Positions 40,401-45,211 of a DNA stretch of 64,000 nt are shown here, piece after piece; the stretch's first letter is position 1; the number at the start of each line of letters is the position of its first letter. The notes beneath the pieces are model-generated. The model ran no database searches. It saw only the letters and a list, made by a program, of their open reading frames with translations, and was not told where the DNA came from. The position numbers and the translations under genes are program-made. Origin of the DNA: Yponomeuta sedellus (lineage: Eukaryota > Arthropoda > Insecta > Lepidoptera > Yponomeutidae). The stretch is from NCBI GenBank assembly GCA_934045075.1, contig OW203732.1, positions 2,707,501 through 2,771,500 of the forward strand. The letters are read 5' to 3'.

Positions 40401-42633
40401 AACAGTCTAAATACCTACGTGCCATTTTGAATTACTGATATGACTGCGGCCTTCATCAGGAAAACATCGTGACGAAACCAAAGTATCCCTCAGTGCCGGA
40501 AATTGCCAATCCGCGGTGACCACGCATGTTAATTAAGCCCACACTCTCTCCCTTTATGTGCCTGTATGTAAATGTTATGTTCTTCTTCTTCTTCTTCTTC
40601 AGGCTATATTATGTAGTCCACTGCTGGACATAGCCCTCTTCTAATGAGCGCCATAGCGCCCTGTCCTCAGCTTGCCGCGTCTAGCAACTGCCGGCGTTTT
40701 TCGCAAATTGTCATCCCACCTGCTCGGAGGGCGTCCAACACTACGTTTGCCGAGTCGCGGTCTCCACTCAAGAACACGTTTACTCCAACGGTTGTCGATT
40801 CTTCGTGAGATATGGCCATTGGCCAGCCCACTGCCACTTCAGCTTGCTGATTCTCTGAGCTATGTCGATAACTTTGGTTCTCTGTCGGATGCATTCCTTA
40901 CTAATTCTATCCTTCAGAAAAACTCCAAGCATAGTTTCTCTATAGCTCGCTGAGCGACTTTGAACTGGTGGACAAGCCCTTTCGTTATGTTATGTTACGT
41001 TATTTCGAAGACGGAAGGTTCTTCAATTGAAAAATATCAATGTTGGTAAAATTAAAGTTACTGCGATAATTGTTCCACAGTTCACACTAGAAATTGGTTT
41101 TGATGGTAGAATTGAACCACTAGATTGGCGCAATGTTCATCACATGAGACACATCACGATTGTGTAGTATTTTTTTGCGTAGCCTATACGAGTCTCACCG
41201 CAGGGCACAGGCCTTCTCTTAGAGAAAGAGTATGGTCTTAATTACCACTCGTGTCCACCGCGTATTGGCCATTTCAAGCGTTGAGGTATTTGAGCACCGC
41301 AGTATGCAGTGCTTTACACAGTTTTCGAACCGTGTTTCTGGCAAGCTTATTATCTTCTTCTTCTTCTTCAGGCCACATCAGTCCACTGCCGGACACAGTC
41401 CTCCCCTAATGAGCGCCATAGCGCAAGGTTGTGCCATCATTAGGGGTGTAATGCCCATAATCCCCACGCTGGGCATGCAGGTTGGGGATCGCAGTTTGGT
41501 GCAATTGTACTGCAGGGGGCGCTGCTGCCCCCCCTCCTCGATTTGTGTCCCTTAGTCGCCTTTTACGACACCCGCGGGAAGAATTTGGGTTGGTGCTATT
41601 CTCTAGGTCGACACCACACAGCAAAGCAAGCTTATTATATCCATACATAATTGTCTCAATTGTTTCACGCAGGTACGCAACATGCGTAAAAAAGCGAAAA
41701 CATTGTCAAAGATACAAACAATACCATCTACAAGGAATTCTAGATCGTGGGACTGGTTGAAAAAAATTGTTAACCGATTAATTAAAATTCCTTTTAGAGA
41801 ACGTGGCCTTGGCGTACAATGTTGACTTAAGGCCTATTCACGTTACAACGGTCCAGCAACGTCCGCGAGGAATGATATCGATAGGAACTAATCCTTGAAT
41901 TGCTCGTAGCCCCGGCTGCCTGAGTGAACTTAAACAACCACGAAGGTTAAGCCACATAGAGCCCGTTCCAGCTGCGCGTGTTCCGGCTGCCTCCCGGTTG
42001 CCGGCTGCTGTCGATAGGTGACAGCCGTTAAGCCATGTCAGAGGCCCTAGGGTGGATTGAAAATTTCTGAGAGTAAGACCAACCACGAATCTAACAAATG
42101 CTTCACATCGCAAATAGGACATTCTGCGTCTAAAAAGTTTGGTCTCTCATAGGAGCTAACATTGCATTGCTTGTAGCAAAACCTAGACCGAAAACTGTAC
42201 TCAGAGTCTTTAGATGTTTCATACTATGTGCTCTGGCATACAATAAATAATATTCTTATCTTATCTTATTTATCTTCCGTGCTTCGCAAGGCACGTTAAT
42301 CGGTTGGTGCCGGCCGTCTTGTTATGACAGTCGTTAAGCCATGTCAAAGGCCTTATGTGCGACTTGACAACTTCTGACTCTAACGCTCGTCACTGACTTA
42401 TAATCCTCCACCACTCCGGACTTGGCCTCCGTGGTGAAGTATGGCCTAACCTTCGTGCTCCAGCAGTGGAGACACATCAAGGGTTGATATCACCATCGTC
42501 TTATCTTACCTAGAAACAGCTGGTACGTCGTAACCGCTCTTGATGTTGTCAGGCCCAACTGGAACGGCAGCAGTCAGCAGGAGACGAGGCTTCTTAACCT
42601 CTTGGGCTTCGGCTTCGAAGGCTTCGCGGAGTT
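19248..42633 (-). CDS. Cht7: Chitinase 7-like, group III (5' end outside window)
   Basis: Family 18 glycoside hydrolase that cuts beta-1,4-N-acetylglucosamine links in chitin of insect cuticle and lining. Group III members are membrane-anchored or secreted and organise cuticular chitin. Fourteen exons, all GT-AG with phases that match at every join, give about 749 residues; the family is usually about 950-1000, so some 200-250 N-terminal residues (leader or membrane anchor plus the start of domain 1) are missing upstream. Order: domain 1 from [11 protein letters not shown] with [17 protein letters not shown] and the [11 protein letters not shown] end; a linker rich in K and D; domain 2 from [11 protein letters not shown] with the catalytic [11 protein letters not shown] intact, MTYDFHGQW and [11 protein letters not shown]; then CBM14. 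The absence of a CBM14 between the GH18 domains argues against Cht10. No in-frame stop or frameshift is seen, so the gene is probably functional. Confidence 0.85.
19463..20084 (-). other. Last intron of Cht7
   Basis: AT-rich intron with no repeat that I recognise. Confidence 0.7.
20085..20286 (-). CDS. Cht7: Cht7 exon (domain 2 end, [11 protein letters not shown]…)
   Basis: Holds [15 protein letters not shown] (end of the barrel), [16 protein letters not shown], and a linker [14 protein letters not shown] toward the CBM14. Donor GTAAGT. Confidence 0.94.
20724..20810 (+). repeat. SINE-B 3' end fragment in an intron
   Basis: 'cggacttggctccgtggtag', 'taccttccttagggaag' and 'ggtggggacatgatgggttg' match the SINE-B 3' end. 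Confidence 0.6.
20990..21162 (-). CDS. Cht7: Cht7 exon (domain 2, [18 protein letters not shown]…)
   Basis: Encodes [20 protein letters not shown] and [15 protein letters not shown]. Acceptor 'ttctttaccag', donor GTAAAA. Confidence 0.94.
21437..21476 (-). repeat. SINE-A end fragment in an intron
   Basis: 'aaaaacctatttagaggctt' followed by 'acccatgccgaat'; the rest of the element is absent. Confidence 0.65.
21669..21804 (-). CDS. Cht7: Cht7 exon (domain 2, [11 protein letters not shown]…)
   Basis: Encodes [20 protein letters not shown] and [10 protein letters not shown], paralogous to the domain 1 exons at 39677 and 38713 but split at different points. Confidence 0.95.
22295..22411 (-). CDS. 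Cht7: Cht7 exon (domain 2, [14 protein letters not shown]…)
   Basis: 39 codons with the MTYDFHG motif and [11 protein letters not shown], ending SYQKKLTV. Phase 0 at both ends. Confidence 0.95.
22567..22677 (-). pseudogene. Decayed duplicate of the Cht7 exon at 22833-23004
   Basis: On the minus strand the segment aligns with bases 22833-22946 of the real exon, from GAGGGA[A/G]A to the donor CTG|GTGAGT. It reads [12 protein letters not shown] where the real exon has EGEAKTSGQ, and shortly before the donor EILKYL where the real exon has EISKYL. One in-frame TAG and net loss of 3 bp make it non-coding, but the donor is intact. Lies in the intron immediately 3' of its parent. Confidence 0.82.
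22715..22800 (+). repeat. Diverged copy of the 8228/8942 repeat family
   Basis: 'acgactaatgaatgttgacg', 'gaggtttgtcagaattgcg' and 'ttaaggatacaaacgag' line up weakly with 8942-9045 and 51640-51735. Confidence 0.4.
22833..23004 (-). CDS. Cht7: Cht7 exon (domain 2, GADDRAAF…ISKYL)
   Basis: Encodes [40 protein letters not shown] and PEISKYL. Acceptor 'cacgccaccag', donor GTGAGT. The 3' two thirds of this exon have a decayed duplicate 266 bp downstream at 22567-22677. Confidence 0.94.
23050..23345 (+). repeat. SINE-F, full length, in an intron
   Basis: A box 'ctgtggtagcgcagtgatag', B-box region 'ggtcttatttcaatcgcggt', body 'caatgccactcgctaactcc' and 'ccatgaggaaacctgagtgt', and end 'gagagatggcctgtattcta'. 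About 300 bp. Confidence 0.75.
23789..23943 (-). CDS. Cht7: Cht7 exon (domain 2 catalytic motif)
   Basis: Contains [11 protein letters not shown] (substrate-binding SxGG-type strand) and [11 protein letters not shown] with all three acidic residues of DxxDxDxE in place; the Glu is the proton donor. Domain 2 should therefore be catalytically competent. Donor GTGAGG. Confidence 0.95.
24140..24327 (+). repeat. SINE-F, 3' truncated, in an intron
   Basis: 'gtagcccagtgggtagaacg', then 'agcgagagaccctggtttga' and 'accaatggctttgttttcta'. It gives the ancestral sequence of the 40-bp minisatellite unit at 12646. The 3' part is replaced by the repeat at 24328-24522. Confidence 0.72.
24328..24522 (+). 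repeat. 195-bp dispersed repeat R1
   Basis: Runs from 'aagagcgggtgatcgtgctc' to 'cttgacatgtgctcgccaca'. A second copy lies in reverse at 47923-48121. It contains a short palindrome 'tccgactattgttagtcgga'. No coding; family unknown to me. Confidence 0.75.
24643..24950 (-). repeat. SINE-A, full length
   Basis: On the minus strand: a head of about 130 bp starting 'catgtgggtacagtgatatc', the 'gaggttcgaaatttcactga' block, the tRNA-like part (B box 'gggttcgaatcccgg'), then 'gcctctgaataggtttttaa' and the tail 'gcacgggttagtgcattaaa'. One of the best full-length copies. Confidence 0.8.
24951..25163. repeat. SINE-A folded back on itself
   Basis: Left arm is the reversed 3' end up to 'ccgggattcgaacccgcatt'; it then flips to the plus orientation at 'cggtgagtcacccattggct' and runs to 'gcctctaaatagttttttaa'. 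Abuts the full SINE-A at 24643-24950. Confidence 0.78.
25505..25640 (+). repeat. SINE-A, 5' truncated
   Basis: Starts within the A box ('ctcaattggtagagcgctgg') and ends 'aaataggtttttaaatattt'. tRNA-like fold with stem 'ctggc…gccag'. Confidence 0.75.
25741..25990. repeat. Unnamed repeat plus LINE 3' tail
   Basis: 25810-25872 ('attttgcgtctacgctttca', 'attcgcatgggcgagaatcg') recurs at 30234-30285 and 30375-30440. 25885-25990 is the minus-strand 'aataaagaatattct' LINE tail. Confidence 0.55.
25991..27000. other. Intron sequence without recognised features
   Basis: No exon or named repeat seen. 26690-26870 carries a tRNA-SINE-like remnant ('taacccgtgctatggtaacc', 'gggatcgaccccatgaac'). Confidence 0.4.
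27021..27065 (+). ncRNA. Hammerhead-like motif (candidate)
   Basis: CTGAGGA at 27030-27036 fits the CUGANGA core, followed by a stem 'gcct…aggc' with an 8-base loop and then GAAAC at 27054-27058. These are the core strands of a hammerhead ribozyme in the right order. I could not fit a convincing stem I and III, so activity is unproved. Such motifs occur in Penelope-like elements and retrozymes. Confidence 0.35.
27281..27483 (-). CDS. Cht7: Cht7 exon (domain 2 start, [11 protein letters not shown]…)
   Basis: Starts the second barrel: [32 protein letters not shown] and [11 protein letters not shown]. Acceptor 'gaccctcaag' (few pyrimidines, so the start is the least certain of all acceptors), donor GTAAGA. 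The join to the linker gives KN-I-LCYL. Confidence 0.87.
27588..27810 (-). repeat. SINE-B 3' part in an intron
   Basis: 'caacccttgtatgcccccac', 'ggttaggccttactccacca' and 'gccataaggcctgacatggc'-type blocks, minus orientation. The 5S-like head is missing. Confidence 0.75.
27811..29754. other. Long gene-free intron stretch
   Basis: About 1.9 kb with no recognised repeat or exon. Contains an AT-only palindrome at 28497-28536 ('gaaattagtttaatttaatt' facing 'aaattaaattaatttc') and unique-looking sequence. Confidence 0.45.
29755..30015 (-). repeat. SINE-F, full length
   Basis: Minus strand: 'ggcggtagctcaatgggtag' head, 'cgggagcgagagatccaggt', then the body ('gtgaggaaatcagagtgtct') and 'ccaagaggtgggcacgcgtg'. 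Confidence 0.72.
30095..30150 (-). repeat. SINE-B 3' end scrap
   Basis: 'tatgtcctcattgctggggc' and 'cgggtctcttcctgcgatgc'. Confidence 0.6.
30555..30754 (-). CDS. Cht7: Cht7 exon (linker between GH18 domains)
   Basis: Encodes [20 protein letters not shown], then [20 protein letters not shown] and a basic end ([14 protein letters not shown]). There is no Cys-rich chitin-binding domain here, which supports Cht7 over Cht10. Acceptor 'ttctattcccag', donor GTGAGT. Confidence 0.88.
30955..31072 (-). repeat. LINE 3' tail, diverged
   Basis: Minus strand: 'gaggttgcttggaagaaatc', 'aataaggccgcacaattgta' and 'ttctgtaattttctggtgta'. Confidence 0.55.
31167..31474 (-). repeat. SINE-A, full length, tandem copy 1
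   Basis: 308-bp unit. Full SINE-A from the 5' 'catgtgggtacagtgatatc' to the 3' 'aaaaataaaaatagtgtaat' (minus strand). Followed without a gap by a second copy. Confidence 0.85.
31475..31782 (-). repeat. SINE-A, full length, tandem copy 2
   Basis: Same length as copy 1. By eye the two differ at one base (gcagtt versus gtagtt near 31742), which indicates a recent tandem duplication or array. Confidence 0.85.
31806..31887. repeat. Perfect 36-bp hairpin
   Basis: Arms 31806-31841 and 31852-31887 are exact reverse complements around the loop 'actgtttagg'. A third, direct copy of the outer 13 bp ('cataagagtccta') lies just upstream at about 31791. Next to the SINE-A tandem pair. Confidence 0.92.
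31917..32135 (-). repeat. SINE-B 3' part
   Basis: 'caacccttgtatgtccccac', 'ccaccacgggggccaagtcc', 'gtggcgggccttactgtcag' and 'tgaccaccggcaccaac'. Head missing. Confidence 0.78.
32340..32432. repeat. Partial copy of the palindrome at 54336-54484
   Basis: 'agtatttcttaacttttcgc', 'tgctcatacata', 'cacctaataaaaaatcgcgg' and 'agacccgtttaatatgtaaa' match flank and arm of that element, but the core is deleted. Confidence 0.55.
32576..32725 (-). repeat. RTE-type LINE 3' end
   Basis: Minus strand: 'ggtgggatgacgatctgcga', 'gatgctggatgcggcaagct' and 'ccagcagtggacaagtatag'. Confidence 0.75.
32846..33060 (+). mobile_element. Helitron-like remnant, second family
   Basis: 'taataatataaaggcgaaag' and 'tgtgtatgtttgttacttct' at one end, 'accgcgggtaacaccgcggg' hairpin and 'acagctatt' at the other. 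This resembles insect non-autonomous Helitrons that end in a GC hairpin plus CTAG, here mutated. Moderate certainty. Confidence 0.45.
33535..33592 (+). repeat. RTE-type LINE tail scrap
   Basis: 'aggagggctatgtccagcag' and 'aatatagcctga'. Confidence 0.7.
33930..34230. repeat. SINE-A inverted pair
   Basis: 33930-34105 is SINE-A in minus orientation without tail; 34106-34230 is plus orientation from the anticodon-type stem to the tail ('agcacgaattagtg', A-rich end). The two share the tRNA-like part and terminal motif as an inverted repeat with a spacer. Confidence 0.78.
34231..34875. other. Intron sequence, no gene seen
   Basis: 34715-34800 ('gtaagtatgtatgtatgtgc', 'ctcaaccaacggactgattt') resembles the start of the Helitron-like family at 32846. 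Confidence 0.4.
34876..35030 (-). repeat. SINE-E
   Basis: Minus strand: B box 'cccgggttcgaatcccggct', 'tggatgtttacatgtttgtg', 'ggttcccacgactcagggta' and 'gtgtggggccagaagcaacg'. Confidence 0.75.
35445..35740 (-). mobile_element. RTE-type LINE 3' end carrying a 27-bp insert
   Basis: Minus strand: 'aagctgaagtggcaataggc' (KW-type codons), 'gaaccgacaaccgttggagt', 'gcggcaagctgaggacaggg' and 'ccagcagtggactacataat'. Interrupted at 35672-35698. Confidence 0.8.
35672..35698. mobile_element. 27-bp SINE-A micro-insertion with 9-bp target duplication
   Basis: The LINE sequence 'gatatggccagcc' is split: 'atatggcca' appears at 35663-35671 and again at 35699-35707. Between them sits only 'attttaaaaacctatttaga' plus 'ggctaaa', the terminal motif of SINE-A. 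Uninterrupted LINE copies (7200, 40815) show the pre-insertion state. Confidence 0.88.
35836..36110 (-). repeat. SINE-C with RTE tail
   Basis: Minus strand: 'gtgtggtgtcggcttactgt' head (with an internal duplication 'gccgacaccacac / gccgataccacac'), 'cgcgggtgtcgtaaaaggcg', 'cagcagcgccccctgcatca' and 'ccagcagtggactaatatag'. Confidence 0.78.
36262..36500 (+). repeat. SINE-D
   Basis: 'ggcctcggtggcacagtggt' head with a short loss before the B box ('caggtttgatccccggccgg'), body 'tctcgggtcttggatgttat', (TTTA)n end. Confidence 0.78.
36706..36792 (+). repeat. LINE 3' tail
   Basis: 'ggcataaggccgccaattgt', 'taactattttctagtgtgta' and 'aaataaagaatattcttatc'. Confidence 0.6.
36812..36925 (-). CDS. Cht7: Cht7 exon (domain 1 end, [13 protein letters not shown]…)
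   Basis: Holds the last GH18 motif [15 protein letters not shown], with its Trp lining the active site, and KYPLIGAMR. Acceptor 'cttttccag', donor GTACAA (weak after +3). Confidence 0.92.
36926..37423 (-). other. Cht7 intron, no named repeat
   Basis: Includes a (GAATT)n-like run at 37230-37262. No exon seen. Confidence 0.45.
37424..37895 (-). repeat. Tandem array of donor-like units, 149-bp period
   Basis: Two full units (37512-37660, 37661-37809), a partial third (37810-37880) and shorter diverged pieces from 37424. On the transcribed strand units contain GAGGTAAGT exactly at 37452-37460, 37485-37493, 37518-37526 and 37667-37675, plus GAGGTATGT and GAGGTTAGT variants, each preceded by a 'cataaaat'-like string. 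The authentic exon end at 38135 reads 'cataagatgag|gtaagtg', so the unit looks like copies of that exon-intron junction. Confidence 0.85.
38135..38262 (-). CDS. Cht7: Cht7 exon (domain 1, [11 protein letters not shown]…RHKM)
   Basis: Encodes [20 protein letters not shown] and [11 protein letters not shown]. Donor reads GAG|GTAAGT at 38137-38129; four exact copies of this 9-mer lie in the following intron (see 37424-37895). Confidence 0.93.
38536..38564. repeat. (CTCGT)n microsatellite
   Basis: Five near-perfect units, 'ctcgtctcgtctcgtctcgt', in a Cht7 intron. Confidence 0.85.
38713..38840 (-). CDS. Cht7: Cht7 exon (domain 1, MPTYGRTF…LAYYE)
   Basis: Carries the [14 protein letters not shown] and [20 protein letters not shown] regions, i.e. 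the alpha/beta insertion of the GH18 fold. Acceptor 'cctccaccag', donor GTGGGT. Confidence 0.92.
38880..39321. other. Cht7 intron, no named repeat
   Basis: No feature supported, though 'ccgatagtagccgaggtata' and 'taccgaggt'-like text near 38915 hint at an old inverted pair. Confidence 0.35.
39322..39660 (+). repeat. SINE-B, full length with 5S-like head
   Basis: Head 'gaagcgctagtggcctagtt', then the 5S-like block at about 39358-39407 ('atcacttgagttaagcaaca', 'acaggcgcggtcaggtgcag', 'gatgggtagcc'), body 'tgtcatgtaatgacag', and 3' end 'agagttgatatag'. Lies antisense to Cht7 and stops just short of the exon at 39677. Confidence 0.82.
39677..39858 (-). CDS. Cht7: Cht7 exon (domain 1, [14 protein letters not shown]…KLIIG)
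   Basis: 61 codons with the GH18 motif M-A-Y-D-F-H-G and the [11 protein letters not shown] loop, ending at KEKLIIG. Acceptor 'ctttgttccag', donor GTAAGT. Confidence 0.93.
39930..40153. mobile_element. SINE-A insertion with 12-bp target duplication
   Basis: Flanked by 'aacatcaatttt' at 39918-39929 and 40154-40165. The insert is SINE-A in minus orientation from 'aaaaacctatttagaaaata' through the tRNA-like and 'gaaattttgaacctctttac' parts, ending in an A-rich 'tgcaaataaataagaatat' on the right, on the opposite side from the usual tail. Confidence 0.82.
40154..40449. other. Cht7 intron, no feature
   Basis: No named repeat or exon seen. Confidence 0.35.
40450..40575 (-). repeat. SINE-F/SINE-E remnants
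   Basis: 'accacgcatgttaattaagc' and 'ctctctccctttatgtgcct' are joined pieces of two SINE families. Confidence 0.5.
40576..40975 (-). mobile_element. RTE-type LINE 3' end, about 400 bp
   Basis: Minus-strand frames give [30 protein letters not shown] (shifted) and [13 protein letters not shown], the conserved C-terminal region, then the tail 'ccagcagtggactacataat' and a (GAA)n run. Frameshifted. Confidence 0.78.
41200..41335 (+). repeat. SINE-F end, inverted piece
   Basis: 'cgcagggcacaggccttctc', 'attaccactcgtgtccaccg' and 'ggccatttcaagcgttgagg', the SINE-F 3' end in reverse order relative to plus copies. Confidence 0.6.
41363..41635 (-). repeat. SINE-C with RTE tail
   Basis: Minus strand: 'gtgtggtgtcgacctagaga', 'cgcgggtgtcgtaaaaggcg', 'gcagcgccccctgcagtaca', 'ggggattatgggcattacac' and 'ccggcagtggactgatgtgg'. 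Complete. Confidence 0.82.
41840..42120 (+). repeat. SINE-B subfamily 2
   Basis: 'gaattgctcgtagccccggc', 'tgcctgagtgaacttaaaca', then a damaged 5S-like part ('accacgaaggttaagccaca'), 'gtgacagccgttaagccatg' and 'gtaagaccaaccacg'. Same subfamily as 47060-47410. Confidence 0.7.
42270..42500 (+). repeat. SINE-B 3' part
   Basis: 'cgtgcttcgcaaggcacgtt', 'gttaagccatgtcaaaggcc', 'ggacttggcctccgtggtga' and 'atcaagggttgatatcacc'. Ends 10 bp before the Cht7 exon donor at 42510. Confidence 0.75.
42510..42633 (-). CDS. Cht7: Cht7 exon (domain 1, ELREAFE…YDVPAVS)
   Basis: First chitinase exon in the window (5'-most). Encodes the [20 protein letters not shown] strand-loop region, [14 protein letters not shown] and VPAVS. 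Acceptor 'cttttgttccag', donor GTAAGA. Begins in phase 1, so an upstream exon with the domain 1 DxxDxDxE motif must exist; I did not find it up to 64000. Confidence 0.9.
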
Positions 42634-42689
42634 CTGGAACAAAAGAAATGACATCAGTTTCTTGAGTAAACTCTTCGCCGGCGGCCATC

Positions 42690-42830
42690 GTCTGTGGAGC
42701 TGCTGCGGGGCATATGGGGCATAGGGGCGCTGCTGCCCACACCCCGATTTGTTCTCTTAGTCGCCTTTTGCGCCATCCGAGGGAAAATTTGGGTTGGCGC
42801 TATTCTCTAGGCCGACACCACACAGCGATC
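42690..42830 (-). repeat. SINE-C head
   Basis: Minus strand: 'gtgtggtgtcggcctagaga', 'atagcgccaacccaaatttt' and 'ggtgtgggcagcagcgcccc'. The tail is missing. Confidence 0.7.
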
Positions 42831-43228
42831 TTCTATTATATTCTTCTAAACAAAAATAGTTACCCAAATATTTAAAAATACAAAAATATAAACAATTGAG
42901 GTCAAATCACCGACTCCCTCAAATACCTCTGAGGTCTACTTGTAAGGTACCTAGAAAAACCAAAGACAATTGTACAATATTTTACAAAACATGTACCTTC
43001 ATCATCATTTGGGTTTGCTGGAAGAGAATGCTTCTTGCATTAAGCACGCCCCTTTTCATTTACTCATGTAATTAAGGCAATAAAGAGTTAAAGAAATAAA
43101 AAATCGCCTCAGGGCCGTGTTTCATAAAACAACAGTTCCTAGCTCATTGCGACAATTTGACATACAAACCGAAGTCGAGCCTTCTTACTCTCTACTTGCA
43201 TGGGTTTATCACTGTACATCACATTGTC
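42831..43228. other. No feature seen
   Basis: Upstream intron or 5' flank of Cht7. No exon recognised. Confidence 0.4.
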
Positions 43229-43240
43229 ACAGTAAACCAT

Positions 43241-43714
43241 TATATCCTTTTTTAAATGAGAAAGAGAGAGAGAGACATTTATTTGAAGCCACAAAGAAAT
43301 CCACTAACCCGTGCTAAGGACAATTTTAAAAACCTATTTAGAGGCTAAAAATTCCACCCATGCTGGGATTCGAATCCGCGACCTCTGTCTAACCCAGCCA
43401 GCGCTCTCCCAACTGAACTAATGGGCGACTTACCGGCATCAGTGAAATTTCGAAACTCTTTACAATACTCTCTGTATTACGTACAGATACAGGCAGCAAC
43501 ATCTGGCTGAAGCAATTTGCATCACTTGCAGCCCCGACCTTACTTTGCGGTTAGGTTTTACATTGGAATGATATCGCTGTACCCACATGATTATATTCTT
43601 TTTTTTAATCCACGTAAGTCGCCCAGTTGGGAGAGCGCTGGCACGGTTAGCCAGAGGTCGCGAGTTCGAGTCACGGCATGGGTAGAATTTTTTGCCTCTA
43701 GATGAGTTTTTAAT
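43241..43714. mobile_element. 474-bp compound SINE-A insertion with 12-bp target duplication
   Basis: Bounded by 'acagtaaaccat' at 43229-43240 and 43715-43726. Contents: a pyrimidine-poor leader with (AG)n at 43258-43276, a full SINE-A in minus orientation (43303-43600), then a second SINE-A fragment in plus orientation (43610-43705) with its A and B boxes. One duplication around the set suggests insertion as a unit. Confidence 0.82.
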
Positions 43715-43726
43715 ACAGTAAACCAT

Positions 43727-43772
43727 ACCATTAGGGGAGGGCTATGTCCAGCAGTGGACTAATATAGCCTGA
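43727..43772 (+). repeat. RTE-type LINE tail scrap
   Basis: 'attaggggagggctatgtcc' and 'actaatatagcctgaag' directly after the target duplication of the preceding insertion. Confidence 0.7.
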
Positions 43773-44105
43773 AGAAGGAGAAAAACCATGTAATGTAATT
43801 CTATGAAATAGGTCCCTGACATGTACCTAGACGTTCGCTCACGGTATTTAAGCAAACCACTCGTCCTTGTTACGTTTAGCGAGACGTTCCAACTCTGGCG
43901 TGAGTCAACGATAGGCATCCTTTCGAAAATTCCTCGCTAGAACTAGAACTAATACAGGACGCTGAGCCGGCAACGTTTCGAACGGTATGTATTGTTTACT
44001 GGCCACGATTTCAATTATTGATTGCCTCGTCGGTCTAGCGGTTGTACGTCTTATTACCATGTCGCATTAACAAATGTTTTCCTCACAATTATTCAACATC
44101 TTCAT
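43773..44105. other. No gene; tRNA-like SINE head scrap
   Basis: 44022-44050 ('gcctcgtcggtctagcggtt') looks like the 5' end of a tRNA-derived SINE cut short. Nothing else seen. Confidence 0.4.
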
Positions 44106-44281
44106 TTCATTATACTATTTTTATTTTTAATGCTACGGAACAAATTTAAAAACCTATTTAGAGGCTTAAAATTTCACCCATGCCGGGATTCAAACCCGCA
44201 ACCTCTGGCACGGATAGCCAGAGGTTGCGGGTTCGAATCCCGGCATGGGTGAAATTTTTAGCCTCTAAATAGGTTTTCAAA
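44106..44281. repeat. SINE-A hairpin, near perfect palindrome
   Basis: Left arm: reversed tail ('tactatttttatttttaatg'), 'aaaaacctatttagaggctt', 'cccatgccgggattcaaacc', 'cgcaacctctgg'. The right arm is its mirror ('ccagaggttgcgggttcgaa' to 'gcctctaaataggttttc') around about 8 bases. The A box and anticodon-type stem are lost, so the RNA would be a simple hairpin of about 60 bp. Confidence 0.85.
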
Positions 44282-44284
44282 TCT

Positions 44285-44475
44285 TCTTCTTCTTCAGGTT
44301 ATATTAGTCCACTGCTGGACATAGCCCTCCCCTAATGAGCGCCATAGCGTAAGGTTGTGCCATCATTGGGGGGGTAATGCCCATAATCCCCACGCTGGGC
44401 ATGCGGGTTGGGGATCGCAGTTTGGTGAAATTGTACTGCAGGGGGTGCTGCTGCCCACCCCCCCGGTTTGTGTTT
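44285..44475 (-). repeat. SINE-C, 3' half with RTE tail
   Basis: Minus strand: 'gggggtgggcagcagcaccc', 'gatccccaacccgcatgccc' and 'gggagggctatgtccagcag'. Confidence 0.78.
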
Positions 44476-45016
44476 GTTTGATTCAACATTGTCATCAAAA
44501 AATAAATAAAAAATCAGACCTAATTGCGTACCTTTAGGCACACGTTCTTAATTTAGCAGCTAACTGCAACTTGAAGAAAAGTGTAAATAATTGGATGGAA
44601 AATATATTATCTATATATTTATATACATTAGAGAAACAGATCTCACTGTTTTTTGAAACAGATCTCAGATCTTTATTGCATGTTATGGGAAAAAGGTCAG
44701 TTTATTTAATGTGCCTAGATGATAAGACCTGTATTTTGCCGTAATATTATTATATTTTCTACAACTTTCTCACACGTCATTTTCGTATAAATGTATCCAA
44801 TTCCGAGAAAACGTATGGATGATTAGATCACTGAGTATACGGGATTGTAGCTTTATCTATGTATATAATTATAAAATATTAAGAACAATTACCCACGACG
44901 GGGTCTTCTAGTGTGGATGCCGCCGGAAAATGTGTCGAAACTTAAGTAATGACCAAAAAACAAATTTTTACTTTTTACTTTTATGTTTTAAAATATTGCC
45001 AAGTATGTGAATTAAA
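44476..45016. other. No feature seen
   Basis: 'aaacagatctcactgttttt' (44634) followed by 'tgaaacagatctcagatctt' is a local duplication. No gene. Confidence 0.35.
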
Positions 45017-45029
45017 ATTCTTTATTTTT

Positions 45030-45198
45030 AAAAACCTATTTAGAGGCTAAAAATTTCACCCATGCCGGGATTCAAACCCGCAACCTCTGGTGCAACCAAC
45101 GGTTCGAATCCCGGCATGGTTGAAATTTTTAGCCTCTAAATAGGTTTTTAAATTTGTCCTTAGCACGGGTTAGTGCATTAAAAAAATAAAAATAGTAT
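45030..45198 (+). mobile_element. 169-bp SINE-A hairpin with 13-bp target duplication
   Basis: Flanked by 'attctttattttt' at 45017-45029 and 45199-45211. Left arm: 'aaaaacctatttagaggcta', 'cccatgccgggattcaaacc', 'cgcaacctctgg'. Loop 'tgcaaccaac'. The right arm 'ggttcgaatcccggcatggt' to 'gcctctaaataggtttttaa' is followed by the full tail 'tagcacgggttagtgcatta' and A-rich end. A single retroposition event of a palindromic RNA. Confidence 0.9.
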
Positions 45199-45211
45199 AT
45201 TCTTTATTTTT

